From Desulfosporosinus sp. BRH_c37 (GTDB lineage Bacteria > Bacillota > Desulfitobacteriia > Desulfitobacteriales > Desulfitobacteriaceae), in assembly GCA_001516045.1 (NCBI GenBank), contig LOEW01000150.1:1-50935 (forward strand): a stretch of DNA of 50,935 bases, given 5' to 3'. Positions 33,766 to 41,703 of this stretch are shown here, in pieces. The stretch's first letter is position 1, and each line of letters opens with the position of its first letter. Made by a program: the position numbers and the translations under genes. Below the pieces are notes generated by a model that worked only from the letters and a program-made list of their open reading frames with translations, did no database searches and was not told the origin of the DNA.

Positions 33766-33790
33766 AAAGGAAGCTTTGCTTCCTTTTCTT
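33766..33790 (-). terminator. Terminator after the 41-residue gene
   Basis: AAAAGGAAGC-TTT-GCTTCCTTTT stem; T-rich on both strands. Confidence 0.7.
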
Positions 33791-33828
33791 CAAGCTGTAA
33801 GGGCAATTCCTAAATTGTTCCTACTGAA

Positions 33829-33954
33829 TTAATACCATACCCGGTAAGGATACGGATATGGGGAATAAGGATATTGGGAATAAGGAACATATCGTGGTGC
33901 GGCTAAAGTGCCTAATCCAAAACCTAAGGCAAAGGGAATAATGCCGAAGAACAT
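33829..33954 (-). CDS. 41-residue Tyr/Pro-rich small protein
   Basis: A short gene with ATG 33954 preceded by GGAAGGAGTTGTTCTT. The product starts MFFGIIPFALGFGLGTLAAP, a hydrophobic glycine-rich helix, and ends in a Tyr-Pro-Ser repeat (YSQYPYSPYPYPYRVWY). The repetitive Tyr/Pro tail resembles small spore-coat or envelope proteins, but no family is recognised. It is closed by its own terminator. Confidence 0.72.
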   Translation of the reverse strand: MFFGIIPFALGFGLGTLAAPRYVPYSQYPYSPYPYPYRVWY

Positions 33955-34024
33955 AAGAACAACTCCTTCCTAACATGAGATATAGATTTCAATCCATTAT
34001 ATGGAATCCAGTCCTTCTTAGTGA

Positions 34025-34052
34025 TAAAAAAAGGCCGTCCTAAAAAGGACGG
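34025..34052 (-). terminator. Terminator of ykuS-like gene
   Basis: On the minus strand CCGTCCT-TTTT-AGGACGG-CC followed by TTTTTTT. Confidence 0.85.
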
Positions 34053-34090
34053 AAACTTAAGTCACATTCTTCTTGAAAATGTCGAATGTC

Positions 34091-34330
34091 TTAAGAAAGA
34101 CGATCCCGAAGAACATCAACAATTTCATCAGCACTTCGTCCCGCTGCATTAATAACTGGCATTTTTACAGGCCATTCGGGAGCTAAAACATCAGTTCCGT
34201 CGCCTTTGACGACAACGGCTCGGACGTTCTTTAATGCTTGTCCTTCAAGAGGAGTCGTCTTAAACCCTGCGTCATGTAGGGCCCGAGTTACATTTTCCAA
34301 TCCAGCTTCAACTGCTATCGTTTTATACAT
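34091..34330 (-). CDS. YkuS/UPF0180-family protein
   Basis: A 79-residue protein of a Firmicutes family with no known function. MYKTIAVEAGLENVTRALHD at the N-terminus and VVVKGDGTDVLA plus VINAAGRSADEIVDVLRDRL later fit UPF0180 (B. subtilis YkuS). Full length. GAGGAGAGTGAAATAA precedes ATG 34330. Confidence 0.82.
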   Translation of the reverse strand: MYKTIAVEAGLENVTRALHDAGFKTTPLEGQALKNVRAVVVKGDGTDVLAPEWPVKMPVINAAGRSADEIVDVLRDRLS

Positions 34331-34396
34331 TTATTTCACTCTCCTCATGCTCTCTATATTTTCCCCTAATAATTTTTACGTATGCAAGGTTAGTTA

Positions 34397-36721
34397 TTAA
34401 AATTCATAACTCTTCTTAAACTGGATCTGATAATCGACTGACAAAAGCTCATTTTTAATTTGCAGGCGTGGTGATAGATCAGGAAACATAGCCTCAAAAG
34501 TGCATGTCATTATACCCTGTGCTTCAACAGCCAAATGAATCATTTTTTTATGGGGAGGCGTTCTCTGTAGTATGATTGAATAATTTCCAGAGGGTTGTTG
34601 CACTCCTTTTAGTTCTAATTTTTTTGGCAGTTTGGTCATAGGTAATAAATCGACAGTTTGAATTTCAAAAGGACGAGCGCTTTCCAATTTGAGTCGGATC
34701 AAATATGGTTCTCTAGTATAATTAAGATTAAAGGAGATATCGAGGACTCTCAGAGAAGCTTTATTCTTTTCTAGCACAGATGCAGCGACAGTTAGCGGGG
34801 ATAATTCATTAAGAATAGGTACAAATTGGCTCTTTCCTTCTTGTACCTTCAGATCTTGTCCATTCAGATCTTTCACTAGCTTGAGGGGCAGACGTTCATC
34901 AGAAAAAATATGAACCAATCCATCACTACTTCCTGACCACTCTTCACGAACTATGATTTGCTGAGGGTAATCTCTTGTGTAAATTGGGACTAACCCTAGA
35001 GCTAAAATAAGTACACCAATCATCATAAGTGCAGGCTTTCGAGCAAGATACAATAGTTTTTTTGTAAGTTGTGGGTTTTTGAAGGCGACATGTAAGGCAG
35101 CTAAGAAAAAGGGTAGCAGTAGCAAACTATAAATCCCCAAGAAAATTAGGAAATACTTGTGTAAAGCTTCGTAATAGCTAACCCACTGCTGAGAATTAAA
35201 GAGTTCAAAATGCATCATATAAATAAAATAGGGGCCAATCAAAACCATGATAATACTAGGTAAGAAAAACTGTAAATCCATGCACAGAAGCCAAAATACA
35301 AAAGGAAAGGCAAGGTCAATTCGAATGAGTGCCATGATTAAGCTAATCGCAAAAAGGAGCATAACTCCGGTAAACCAATAGAGGTGTGAATCCCTCACTA
35401 AAGGAAGCTTAGGAAACCAACTCGCTAAGACAATAAAAAATCCTAAGGCAATACCAATGCGAGCCACAACAAAGAAGATTGGATAAGCGTGATACAATAA
35501 CTGAACCTGTTTAATCCAATTCCATAAAATTTCTCCAATCCCACTTAAACCAACCACAATCACACTGAGCAATAACGTAACACCTAAAATCATTAAAGGT
35601 TTTTTCCAGTTTAATCTCTGCTTATCCGAATTCTGTCTGTTAACCTTAATTAAAATCAAGCCCGTAACTAAAAATGTAAGAAGGGTAATGAGACGAATTC
35701 CATTACTCGTAAGAATAAATACACTCTTTCCCATTCGGAACGGTAAATACAATTCATCCCATTCTTTTGGTCCCAGCTTTTCTAACTTTATCGATGTTAG
35801 CAAACGATGGGTATAATCGCCAATTTTCTGCATCTCCTCCAGAGAAACACGCTCCAAACGATCTTCCGGTCGATGAAAATATCCTGCAGGACGACCGAAA
35901 ATACCCAACCCCAGAGCAGGGATGCCCTTATCCAAAAAGGAACTGAAGTCACTTGCACCTCCGTGAGCACTTTCACGGGTCATCATGATGAAATCTCGAC
36001 TTAGATGAAATGGGATAGCACTTTCTCGCGCTAGAGCCGCTACTTGCTTAATTAATTCCGGAGGTGCAGACTTTTTACCAGCGACATCTATTTCCAACGG
36101 GGTTCCGACCATGTCAACATTAAGCATCCATCGAACTGCCGATAAATCAGCTTGAGCCGTATAGAATTGGGAACCAACCAGCCCATACTCTTCCGCACCA
36201 AAGAAAATAAGTTGATAGGTTTCCTGATGAGGTTCTTTACCTAGGACTCGAGCCAGCTCTAGTAAGACCCCTACGCCGGAAGCATTATCAATAGCCCCAG
36301 GAGCATTTAGATTTGCAGAATCGTAATGAGCACCGCCGATAATTGTGTCTGGTAGTGTCCCTTGTAACTCGGCGATGATGTTTTGGCTACTGATCAGTTC
36401 AACCTGTTGTTCTTGTTGTAAGAGTGAAGCTTCCCGTATGACAACTTTACTAAAAGGCTGTTCACGTACCTTCCAGCCGTTTTTATTCAATACATAACTG
36501 ATATACTGAGCCGCCGTCAACTCCGACTTGCTTCCAGCAGGTCGAGGCCCGATTTTTTCTGTAAGATACTTGACATGCTCATAAGCCAACGTCGCGGAGA
36601 ATCCAGCTGTAGAATCATTGGGTATTGGAGTCAAAATAATCTGCGAATAAACCAGCCATGGAATTGCAATTAGACATAAAACAGTCATTGATATGATCAC
36701 ATGAGTCTTTAAGAACTTCAT
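34397..36721 (-). CDS. Membrane-anchored M28-family peptidase
   Basis: An aminopeptidase-like zinc enzyme with a membrane domain. After an N-terminal helix (residues about 8-28) the M28 domain spans about 40-320 with the metal-binding series GGAHYDS, GAIDNASG, FFGAEEYGLVGS, NVDMVG and FHRPEDR. About seven to eight membrane helices follow (residues about 350-600), then a 170-residue soluble beta-rich C-terminal domain. The layout is like the ER/vacuolar M28 membrane peptidases (Fxna/Pff1) and uncommon bacterial relatives. Catalytic domain faces outside by topology. Substrate unknown. A weak AAAGGGC precedes ATG 36721. Confidence 0.88.
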   Translation of the reverse strand: MKFLKTHVIISMTVLCLIAIPWLVYSQIILTPIPNDSTAGFSATLAYEHVKYLTEKIGPRPAGSKSELTAAQYISYVLNKNGWKVREQPFSKVVIREASLLQQEQQVELISSQNIIAELQGTLPDTIIGGAHYDSANLNAPGAIDNASGVGVLLELARVLGKEPHQETYQLIFFGAEEYGLVGSQFYTAQADLSAVRWMLNVDMVGTPLEIDVAGKKSAPPELIKQVAALARESAIPFHLSRDFIMMTRESAHGGASDFSSFLDKGIPALGLGIFGRPAGYFHRPEDRLERVSLEEMQKIGDYTHRLLTSIKLEKLGPKEWDELYLPFRMGKSVFILTSNGIRLITLLTFLVTGLILIKVNRQNSDKQRLNWKKPLMILGVTLLLSVIVVGLSGIGEILWNWIKQVQLLYHAYPIFFVVARIGIALGFFIVLASWFPKLPLVRDSHLYWFTGVMLLFAISLIMALIRIDLAFPFVFWLLCMDLQFFLPSIIMVLIGPYFIYMMHFELFNSQQWVSYYEALHKYFLIFLGIYSLLLLPFFLAALHVAFKNPQLTKKLLYLARKPALMMIGVLILALGLVPIYTRDYPQQIIVREEWSGSSDGLVHIFSDERLPLKLVKDLNGQDLKVQEGKSQFVPILNELSPLTVAASVLEKNKASLRVLDISFNLNYTREPYLIRLKLESARPFEIQTVDLLPMTKLPKKLELKGVQQPSGNYSIILQRTPPHKKMIHLAVEAQGIMTCTFEAMFPDLSPRLQIKNELLSVDYQIQFKKSYEF

Positions 36722-36756
36722 AAATCAATGCCCTTTCAAAGTATTAACTCACTTTG

Positions 36757-36990
36757 AGACTATCGTGTTCGAGATTAGAGCATCGCCATGACGATAAGCA
36801 CGATACTCTCCAGTGGAGAGTATTGCCGAGCCACACACCCAAAATGATACTTCGTGGCGAAGGAACGAGCTTATCGCCACACTGCAACTCATTACGCATA
36901 CTCCTGCAGTGTGGATTGGCAAGGCGCCGTGATGGCCCAAAGTATCCCTGTAACCATGGATGGCTAGAAGGGACCTTCCAGAAGCCTATT
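36757..36990. mobile_element. Palindromic dispersed element, copy 2 (non-coding)
   Basis: Intergenic repeat that matches the right half of copy 1 in inverted orientation: ACGATAcTCTCC-AGT-GGAGAGTATtGCCGAGCC (about 36804-36836), then CCCAA and GGCGAAGGA. Its left edge holds GAGACTATCGTGTTCGA (about 36761-36777), repeated inverted at 46,943. A further hairpin, CCACACTGCA ... TGCAGTGTGG (36877-36914), follows. Short readings through it are not genes. Confidence 0.55.
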
Positions 36991-37071
36991 ACTAAAAGTT
37001 ATACTTTCTGACTAGTATGAAAAACTTAGAAGAGTTATGCCTCTCAAAACTATAAACGTCATGGACATATA

Positions 37072-37080
37072 TGGTATAAT
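37072..37080 (+). promoter_or_regulatory. Extended -10 promoter of the PLD-like gene
   Basis: TGGTATAAT: a perfect TATAAT (37075-37080) with the TG extension; no good -35. About 36 bp before the start codon. Confidence 0.5.
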
Positions 37081-37115
37081 GTAAACAATATTTAAACTTG
37101 GGAGAAGTATGTATC

Positions 37116-38150
37116 ATGTTAAAACCAAGATTCGTTTTTTCTATTCTCTTTCTGCAGTTATTCAGTTTGTTGTTTCTAAGTGGGTGTTCACTTAAACTTC
37201 CGAAACTTTTTCCTAAACCTGCCTCGATTTCCGACCTGCCCGCTGAAGCACTTTTTATCGACAAAGATGCAATATACAATCAAACGTTAGCCCTCATTCA
37301 GTCTGCACAAACGTCTATTTACGTTGAGCAAGCTGAGTTTGACGACCCTAACCTGATTCAGCTTTTGCTTACAAAATCTCGTTCCGGGGTAGATGTCCGA
37401 ATCCTTTTAGACCAATGGCAAAAGGCTAATCGGGCAACACTAGATCAATTAAAGAGTCAAAATGTATCCATCCAGTATTATCCTGCACAAAAAGGACAAA
37501 TAAATCATACCAAGTACTTAATTGTCGACCAAAAGGTAGCCATGATCTACGGACCACCCTGGACCATCGATGGGATGCTAACTCATAGCCTCGCCGTAAA
37601 ATTATCCGGAAGATCCGCTTGGAAAGCCGCAACTATATTCTCCAAGGATTGGGAATTCACCACAACTTTCCCTTTGAATGTACCTAAGACCTCCCCTCTA
37701 CCGGATGATAAGATTGTCTTAGCCACCAACGCCAATGTTAAGCAACAGCTTACCGAGCAGATTTCTGCAAGCACAAAATCCATCTGGATAGAAATCTCAG
37801 AAATCTCGGAAACAACTGATGATGACTTAATTCAGGCCCTAATTGATGCTGCCGAGAAAGGGCGAGATGTTCGCCTTATTTTAGAGCGACCAGCGACTAC
37901 TAAACCATCAGTTACCATTGATAAATTGACTGCTAATAAAATTCTTATTCGATATTTCCCAAGTGAAACGCAGCAGCTCGGGATGCACTTAGCCATTTTT
38001 GATAACTCAACTTTTCTCTTAAACAGTTCAGACTGGACACACTATTCATTTGTCGCCAACCATGAATTTTCCATTACTGTCCCCTCTCCTTTAGCATCCG
38101 CCAAATTGGGCAATATGTTTATTCAAGATTGGGGAAAAAGTACTAAGTAA
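37116..38150 (+). CDS. Phospholipase D-like lipoprotein, one HKD motif broken
   Basis: A secreted lipid-anchored protein of the PLD superfamily. Signal peptide with lipobox LFLSGC (lipidated Cys24), then two PLD repeats. The first keeps HxKx4D (His131, Lys133, Asp138 in NHTKYLIVD). The second reads GMHLAIFDN (His291): two residues including the Lys are missing. PLD enzymes normally need both motifs, so activity may be lost, altered or rely on dimerisation. 344 residues from ATG 37116. Lgt, encoded in the window, would attach its lipid. Substrate unknown; nuclease or phospholipase are both seen in the superfamily. Confidence 0.85.
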   Translation: MLKPRFVFSILFLQLFSLLFLSGCSLKLPKLFPKPASISDLPAEALFIDKDAIYNQTLALIQSAQTSIYVEQAEFDDPNLIQLLLTKSRSGVDVRILLDQWQKANRATLDQLKSQNVSIQYYPAQKGQINHTKYLIVDQKVAMIYGPPWTIDGMLTHSLAVKLSGRSAWKAATIFSKDWEFTTTFPLNVPKTSPLPDDKIVLATNANVKQQLTEQISASTKSIWIEISEISETTDDDLIQALIDAAEKGRDVRLILERPATTKPSVTIDKLTANKILIRYFPSETQQLGMHLAIFDNSTFLLNSSDWTHYSFVANHEFSITVPSPLASAKLGNMFIQDWGKSTK

Positions 38151-38186
38151 CGAAGTTCAAATCTGGGTTAGTGGCATGCAAAATAA

Positions 38187-38219
38187 GCGTAAGGGACAGG
38201 CTTGATTCGTCCCTTACGC
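38187..38219 (+). terminator. Terminator of the PLD-like gene
   Basis: GCGTAAGGGAC ... GTCCCTTACGC, 11-bp perfect stem, then CTATTTACTTT. Confidence 0.8.
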
Positions 38220-38262
38220 CTATTTACTTTATTGTACCAGTCAGAAATAGTGATTAAAAATT

Positions 38263-38886
38263 CTAATTTAACTCTTCGTCTAAGTGCTTACAATCCCCAA
38301 CAAGCTTCGGTATCCATTGGTGTCCAACGACCTCAAAGATGTTCAAAGCCGTATTATGTTGCCATGGTGTTTTAGCCCACTCATGAACCTCAAAGCCTAG
38401 TGCTTTAGTAACTATCATCTTTAAGGTCATCCCGTGTGTGACAAGACATACCGTCTCTTCTGAATGAATGTTGATGATTTGCTGTAAAAATTTCCAAGCC
38501 CTTTCCATTACAAAGCCCATGTTCTCACCACCGGGTGGGGTGACAAGATGTGGTTCCGTGTCCCAAATTCTAAACACATCCGGATTGGCTGCTCGCAAGT
38601 CTTTCCAGATAAGCCCTTCCCATTCGCCAAAGGCAAACTCGCGCAGAGCAGGATTTGTAGGCAAAGTTTCAAGCCCAAGTTCACAACGAATCTCTTCTGC
38701 AGTACCTATGGCACGCAGGGAATCACTGGAATAAATATGTTTAATTCCCTCGTCCCTTAGTCTAACTGCTAAGGAACGGGCCTGAAGTATCCCCTTTTCT
38801 GTCAGCGGAGAATCTGAACTTCCTTGAACCCGTCCTTCAATGTTCCATAAGGTCTGACCATGACGGGTTAGTATGATTCGAGTCAT
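38263..38886 (-). CDS. Histidine phosphatase family protein
   Basis: Phosphoglycerate-mutase-like phosphatase. The catalytic RHG is in ILTRHGQTLWN (residue about 8), the second conserved region is REFAFGEWEGL, and the second catalytic His is in CLVTHGMTLK. 207 residues from ATG 38886 after AGAGGTGTTTTG. Could be a CobC/GpmB-type phosphatase; no cobalamin or glycolysis neighbours help choose. Confidence 0.9.
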   Translation of the reverse strand: MTRIILTRHGQTLWNIEGRVQGSSDSPLTEKGILQARSLAVRLRDEGIKHIYSSDSLRAIGTAEEIRCELGLETLPTNPALREFAFGEWEGLIWKDLRAANPDVFRIWDTEPHLVTPPGGENMGFVMERAWKFLQQIINIHSEETVCLVTHGMTLKMIVTKALGFEVHEWAKTPWQHNTALNIFEVVGHQWIPKLVGDCKHLDEELN

Positions 38887-38926
38887 CAAAACACCTCTTC
38901 AACGTGATAAGGGTAGGGAATACTCC

Positions 38927-39076
38927 CTACCCTTCCCCAAATTGCCGTAAGACTTCAGGTTTCTGACCCCGCTCTCGCAGGTGGGCACCTAGTCCAAACC
39001 TTCCAACTTCCCTAGAAAGGGCCTGTTGTAATAGCTTAACATTTAGTTCCCTGTCACTATATAGGATCAAAACCAT
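38927..39076 (-). CDS. 49-residue hypothetical protein
   Basis: Reads MVLILYSDRELNVKLLQQAL followed by SREVGRFGLGAHLRERG and ends QFGEG. No family recognised. ATG 39076 has only a weak GGAT before it, but a perfect TATAAT -10 lies about 30 bp upstream on the minus strand (near 39110), and a GCACC-AC-GGTGC palindrome (39116-39127) adjoins it. Its 3' end overlaps the hairpin GGGTAGGG ... CCCTACCC (38911-38932). Plausible but unproven. Confidence 0.45.
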   Translation of the reverse strand: MVLILYSDRELNVKLLQQALSREVGRFGLGAHLRERGQKPEVLRQFGEG

Positions 39077-39156
39077 GATAATCCATACGCACAAGTCAGG
39101 TATATTTGTATTATAGCACCACGGTGCAAAAAAATCTCTAGCAAATGCTTGGAAAA

Positions 39157-39645
39157 TTATCGCTTCCGCATTTTGTCCTCAATCTCCGCTAAACGATCTT
39201 GAAGTAAGGCAATGGCCATTTCTTGATTACGAACACGCCGACGAAGATGATCGACCAGCTGCGTTAGTTCTAAGACATCTTCATTAATCGCTCCCAGTAT
39301 TCCCGTAGGTTGAGAATTTTCCTCTTCCCTCAGATCGTCAAGATTACGTGTTTCGTTAAGTTCTATTTCTAAAGCCTTTTCTTCACTCTCCTGAACAGGC
39401 AAAAGGTAGCGAAAACGTGCATATCTCGAGTTGCGTCCAGCATGTACTTCAATCACTCCAACTTCTGCCAAGGCCTGAATCGCACGTTTTAAGGTAACAC
39501 TTGCTGTTCCTGTTTCCCGTTGAATATCTGAATATGCTAACTCAAAATCTTTACCTTGATACATTTTAGAAATCTTTTCAAAAAATTCGACAAATTTTCT
39601 ATGCGTTTTTTCCTTTAATCTCAATGTAAGACCATCCTTCCACAT
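39157..39645 (-). CDS. Winged-helix DNA-binding protein with coiled coil
   Basis: Residues about 15-85 look like a winged helix (YSDIQRETGTASVTLKRAIQ then ALAEVGVIEVHAGRNSRYAR, a MarR/GntR-like wing). Residues about 125-160 form a coiled coil ending DRLAEIEDKMRKR, likely for dimerisation. 162 residues if ATG 39645 is used; a TTG seven codons later follows GGAAGG and may be the true start. No specific family; probably a local regulator. Confidence 0.65.
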   Translation of the reverse strand: MWKDGLTLRLKEKTHRKFVEFFEKISKMYQGKDFELAYSDIQRETGTASVTLKRAIQALAEVGVIEVHAGRNSRYARFRYLLPVQESEEKALEIELNETRNLDDLREEENSQPTGILGAINEDVLELTQLVDHLRRRVRNQEMAIALLQDRLAEIEDKMRKR

Positions 39646-39753
39646 TAATTATTAATTCAATTAAAAAGTAATTATATTATACCAAAGTTAAAGAGAAAAG
39701 CTATAAGGAAATCATTATTAATTAAACTTTAATAATTCTATTTAACAATTAAT

Positions 39754-40587
39754 TCATTTATCCCCATAAAGCTGTTGAATAACCCCGTCTGATAAGGCAA
39801 AAGTATGTTCCTCGGCCGGGAATTGACTTGATTTAACCTCTTTATGAAATTCCTGTATCGCTTGAACCGCCTCTTGCCCAAGTAAAGCATATTGTTTGAC
39901 AAATTTAGGTTTAAATCGTTCAAAAAGTCCCAATATATCGTGAAACACTAGAACTTGACCATCACAATCAAGTCCTGCACCAATCCCAATCGAAGGTATA
40001 GTCAGCTCAGTGGTTATCTGCCCTGCCACTTGACTAGGTATTGCCTCAAGTACAATTAAAAAGACACCCGCTTGTTCTAATGCCTGACCATCTTTAACTA
40101 ACTGTTTGGCACTCTCTAGGTCTCGCCCTTGTACTTTAAATCCGCCAAGTTGATTAGCCGTTTGGGGAGTCAGTCCAATATGCCCAACCACGGGAATTCC
40201 GGCTCGTGTAAGGGCTTGAACGATGGGAACAAGATTTATACCCCCTTCAAGCTTTACTGCATCTGCGCCCCCTTCTTTGATGAGACGACCAGCATTCATT
40301 AGGGCAAGATCAAGTGAGGCGTAACTCATAAACGGCATATCGGCAACTACGAATGTCTTCGTGGCTCCCCTGCGGACCGCTTTGGTATGATGAAGCATTT
40401 CTTCCATCGTTACCGGTACTGTTGAATCATATCCTAGAACCACCATGCCCAAAGAATCTCCGACAAGGATCGTATCGATACCAGCTTTTTCGACCAACTG
40501 AGCAGAGGGATAATCATAGGCAGTTAACATACTAATTTTCTCACCGGCTTGTTTCATTTTTTCAAAATCAGGGATTGTCTTTTTCAT
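39754..40587 (-). CDS. panB: 3-methyl-2-oxobutanoate hydroxymethyltransferase
   Basis: First committed step to pantothenate and CoA: adds a hydroxymethyl group from methylenetetrahydrofolate to 2-ketoisovalerate. Family motifs are all present: MLTAYDYPSAQLVEKAGID, VGDSLGMVVLGYDSTVPVTM, GADAVKLEGG and GIPVVGHIGLTPQ; GLDCDGQVLVFHDILGL near the end. 277 residues from ATG 40587, preceded by AAGGAGGAATTGAA. panC and panD are not beside it. Confidence 0.96.
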   Translation of the reverse strand: MKKTIPDFEKMKQAGEKISMLTAYDYPSAQLVEKAGIDTILVGDSLGMVVLGYDSTVPVTMEEMLHHTKAVRRGATKTFVVADMPFMSYASLDLALMNAGRLIKEGGADAVKLEGGINLVPIVQALTRAGIPVVGHIGLTPQTANQLGGFKVQGRDLESAKQLVKDGQALEQAGVFLIVLEAIPSQVAGQITTELTIPSIGIGAGLDCDGQVLVFHDILGLFERFKPKFVKQYALLGQEAVQAIQEFHKEVKSSQFPAEEHTFALSDGVIQQLYGDK

Positions 40588-40690
40588 TTCAATTCCTCCT
40601 TGATTACAAAAGTCTTTTATTTTATTTCGTTCACTAGTCATACTCCATCAAATTATGGCATAGGTAGTTATCATCAAAGGAGGGATAATC

Positions 40691-41062
40691 ATGTCAAAAT
40701 CCTTTCAGTTTAGCTTAATTCTAAAAGGCATTCTCTTGGCATCCATCTCGGCAATGATAATGTCACTTATATTTGGCGTCCTACTCTCCTATACATCACT
40801 CTCTGAGTCCGAACTGTGGATCAACATTATCTTTGGCACAAGTATCTTTATAGCTTCCTTCATCACAGCTTATCAAGCAGGCACAAGGGGTTTATACTAT
40901 GGCTTAGGTGTCGGCCTTGGAGTCATCCTTCTGATACTAATCCTATCTTCAATTCTTTGGTCTGATACACCATCTTGGCTAAAATTGGGAGAGAAAACTA
41001 TCTTAGCACTAGTTTCGGGTGGAATTGGCGGAATCATCGGAGTGTTGTTCCCTCAATCCTAA
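40691..41062 (+). CDS. TIGR04086-family membrane protein
   Basis: A 123-residue protein with four membrane helices (about 9-31, 42-62, 68-90, 102-121) rich in Gly and Ser. Pattern and length match TIGR04086, a Firmicutes family of unknown function. AAAGGAGGGATAATC precedes the start. Confidence 0.75.
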   Translation: MSKSFQFSLILKGILLASISAMIMSLIFGVLLSYTSLSESELWINIIFGTSIFIASFITAYQAGTRGLYYGLGVGLGVILLILILSSILWSDTPSWLKLGEKTILALVSGGIGGIIGVLFPQS

Positions 41063-41219
41063 GCAAAGTTTAATCGTTTAGCCTTATCATTATTTAATAT
41101 TATATTTTAGAAACTCCCCCCTCTAAAAGTATTTATGTTAAATATTCGAAACACTTTCAATTTAAACTCGACAGTTATACAATGTAATCAAAGTATTCTT
41201 TCTAGAGGGGGAAAGATTT

Positions 41220-41657
41220 ATGTGTGTCGAAAAAACTCCTTGGGAACAAGTCATTGATTTTCACGGCCATACTTGCCCAGAAATATCTTTGGGTTATCGA
41301 GTAGCGCAGATTGCTATGCGCAAACTGGGAATTCGCCCTACAGCAAATTCAGAGCTTATGATCACTGCCTATACCCATTCTTGTGCCCTAGATGCCTTTC
41401 AGGTGTTAAACCATGTAACATACGGACGAGGAAATTTAATAGTCAATGAACAAAAGCGCCATGTTTATCACTTTCAATATAGCGGTACTTCTGAGGGGCT
41501 GCAGATCTCCATAGAAGCAGACATCCTAGAACACCTTGCAGTGGCTCTTGATCATGATCACTTAACTCCGCGTGAGAAACAAAATAAAAATTTGGAAGCT
41601 ATTCAATTCATTCTGGGGACTGACGAGACACTTTTTTGTACTAGTCAGAAAGTATAA
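41220..41657 (+). CDS. FmdE-family protein, short form
   Basis: Related to the N-terminal domain of formylmethanofuran dehydrogenase subunit E. WEQVIDFHGHTCPEISLGYR carries the conserved HGHxCP metal-binding motif, and SCALDAFQVLNHVTYGRGNL follows. The C-terminal zinc-ribbon of many FmdE proteins is absent, giving only 145 residues. In non-methanogens these proteins may help molybdenum/tungsten enzymes, but the role is not established. AGAGGGGGAAAGATTT precedes ATG 41220. Confidence 0.85.
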   Translation: MCVEKTPWEQVIDFHGHTCPEISLGYRVAQIAMRKLGIRPTANSELMITAYTHSCALDAFQVLNHVTYGRGNLIVNEQKRHVYHFQYSGTSEGLQISIEADILEHLAVALDHDHLTPREKQNKNLEAIQFILGTDETLFCTSQKV

Positions 41658-41664
41658 ATAGTAA

Positions 41665-41702
41665 AGCATGAGAACCTTATAGATTTCTCATGCTTTTTTT
41701 TT
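41665..41702 (+). terminator. Terminator of the FmdE-family gene
   Basis: AGCATGAGAA ... TTCTCATGCT followed by eight T. Confidence 0.88.
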
Positions 41703-41703
41703 A

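Noticed and set aside
36749..37011. Two opposite readings (63 and 85 aa) in the 36.8-kb intergenic region
   Set aside because: They lie wholly in the dispersed palindromic element and share a short peptide with a reading in copy 1 only because the DNA is repeated.
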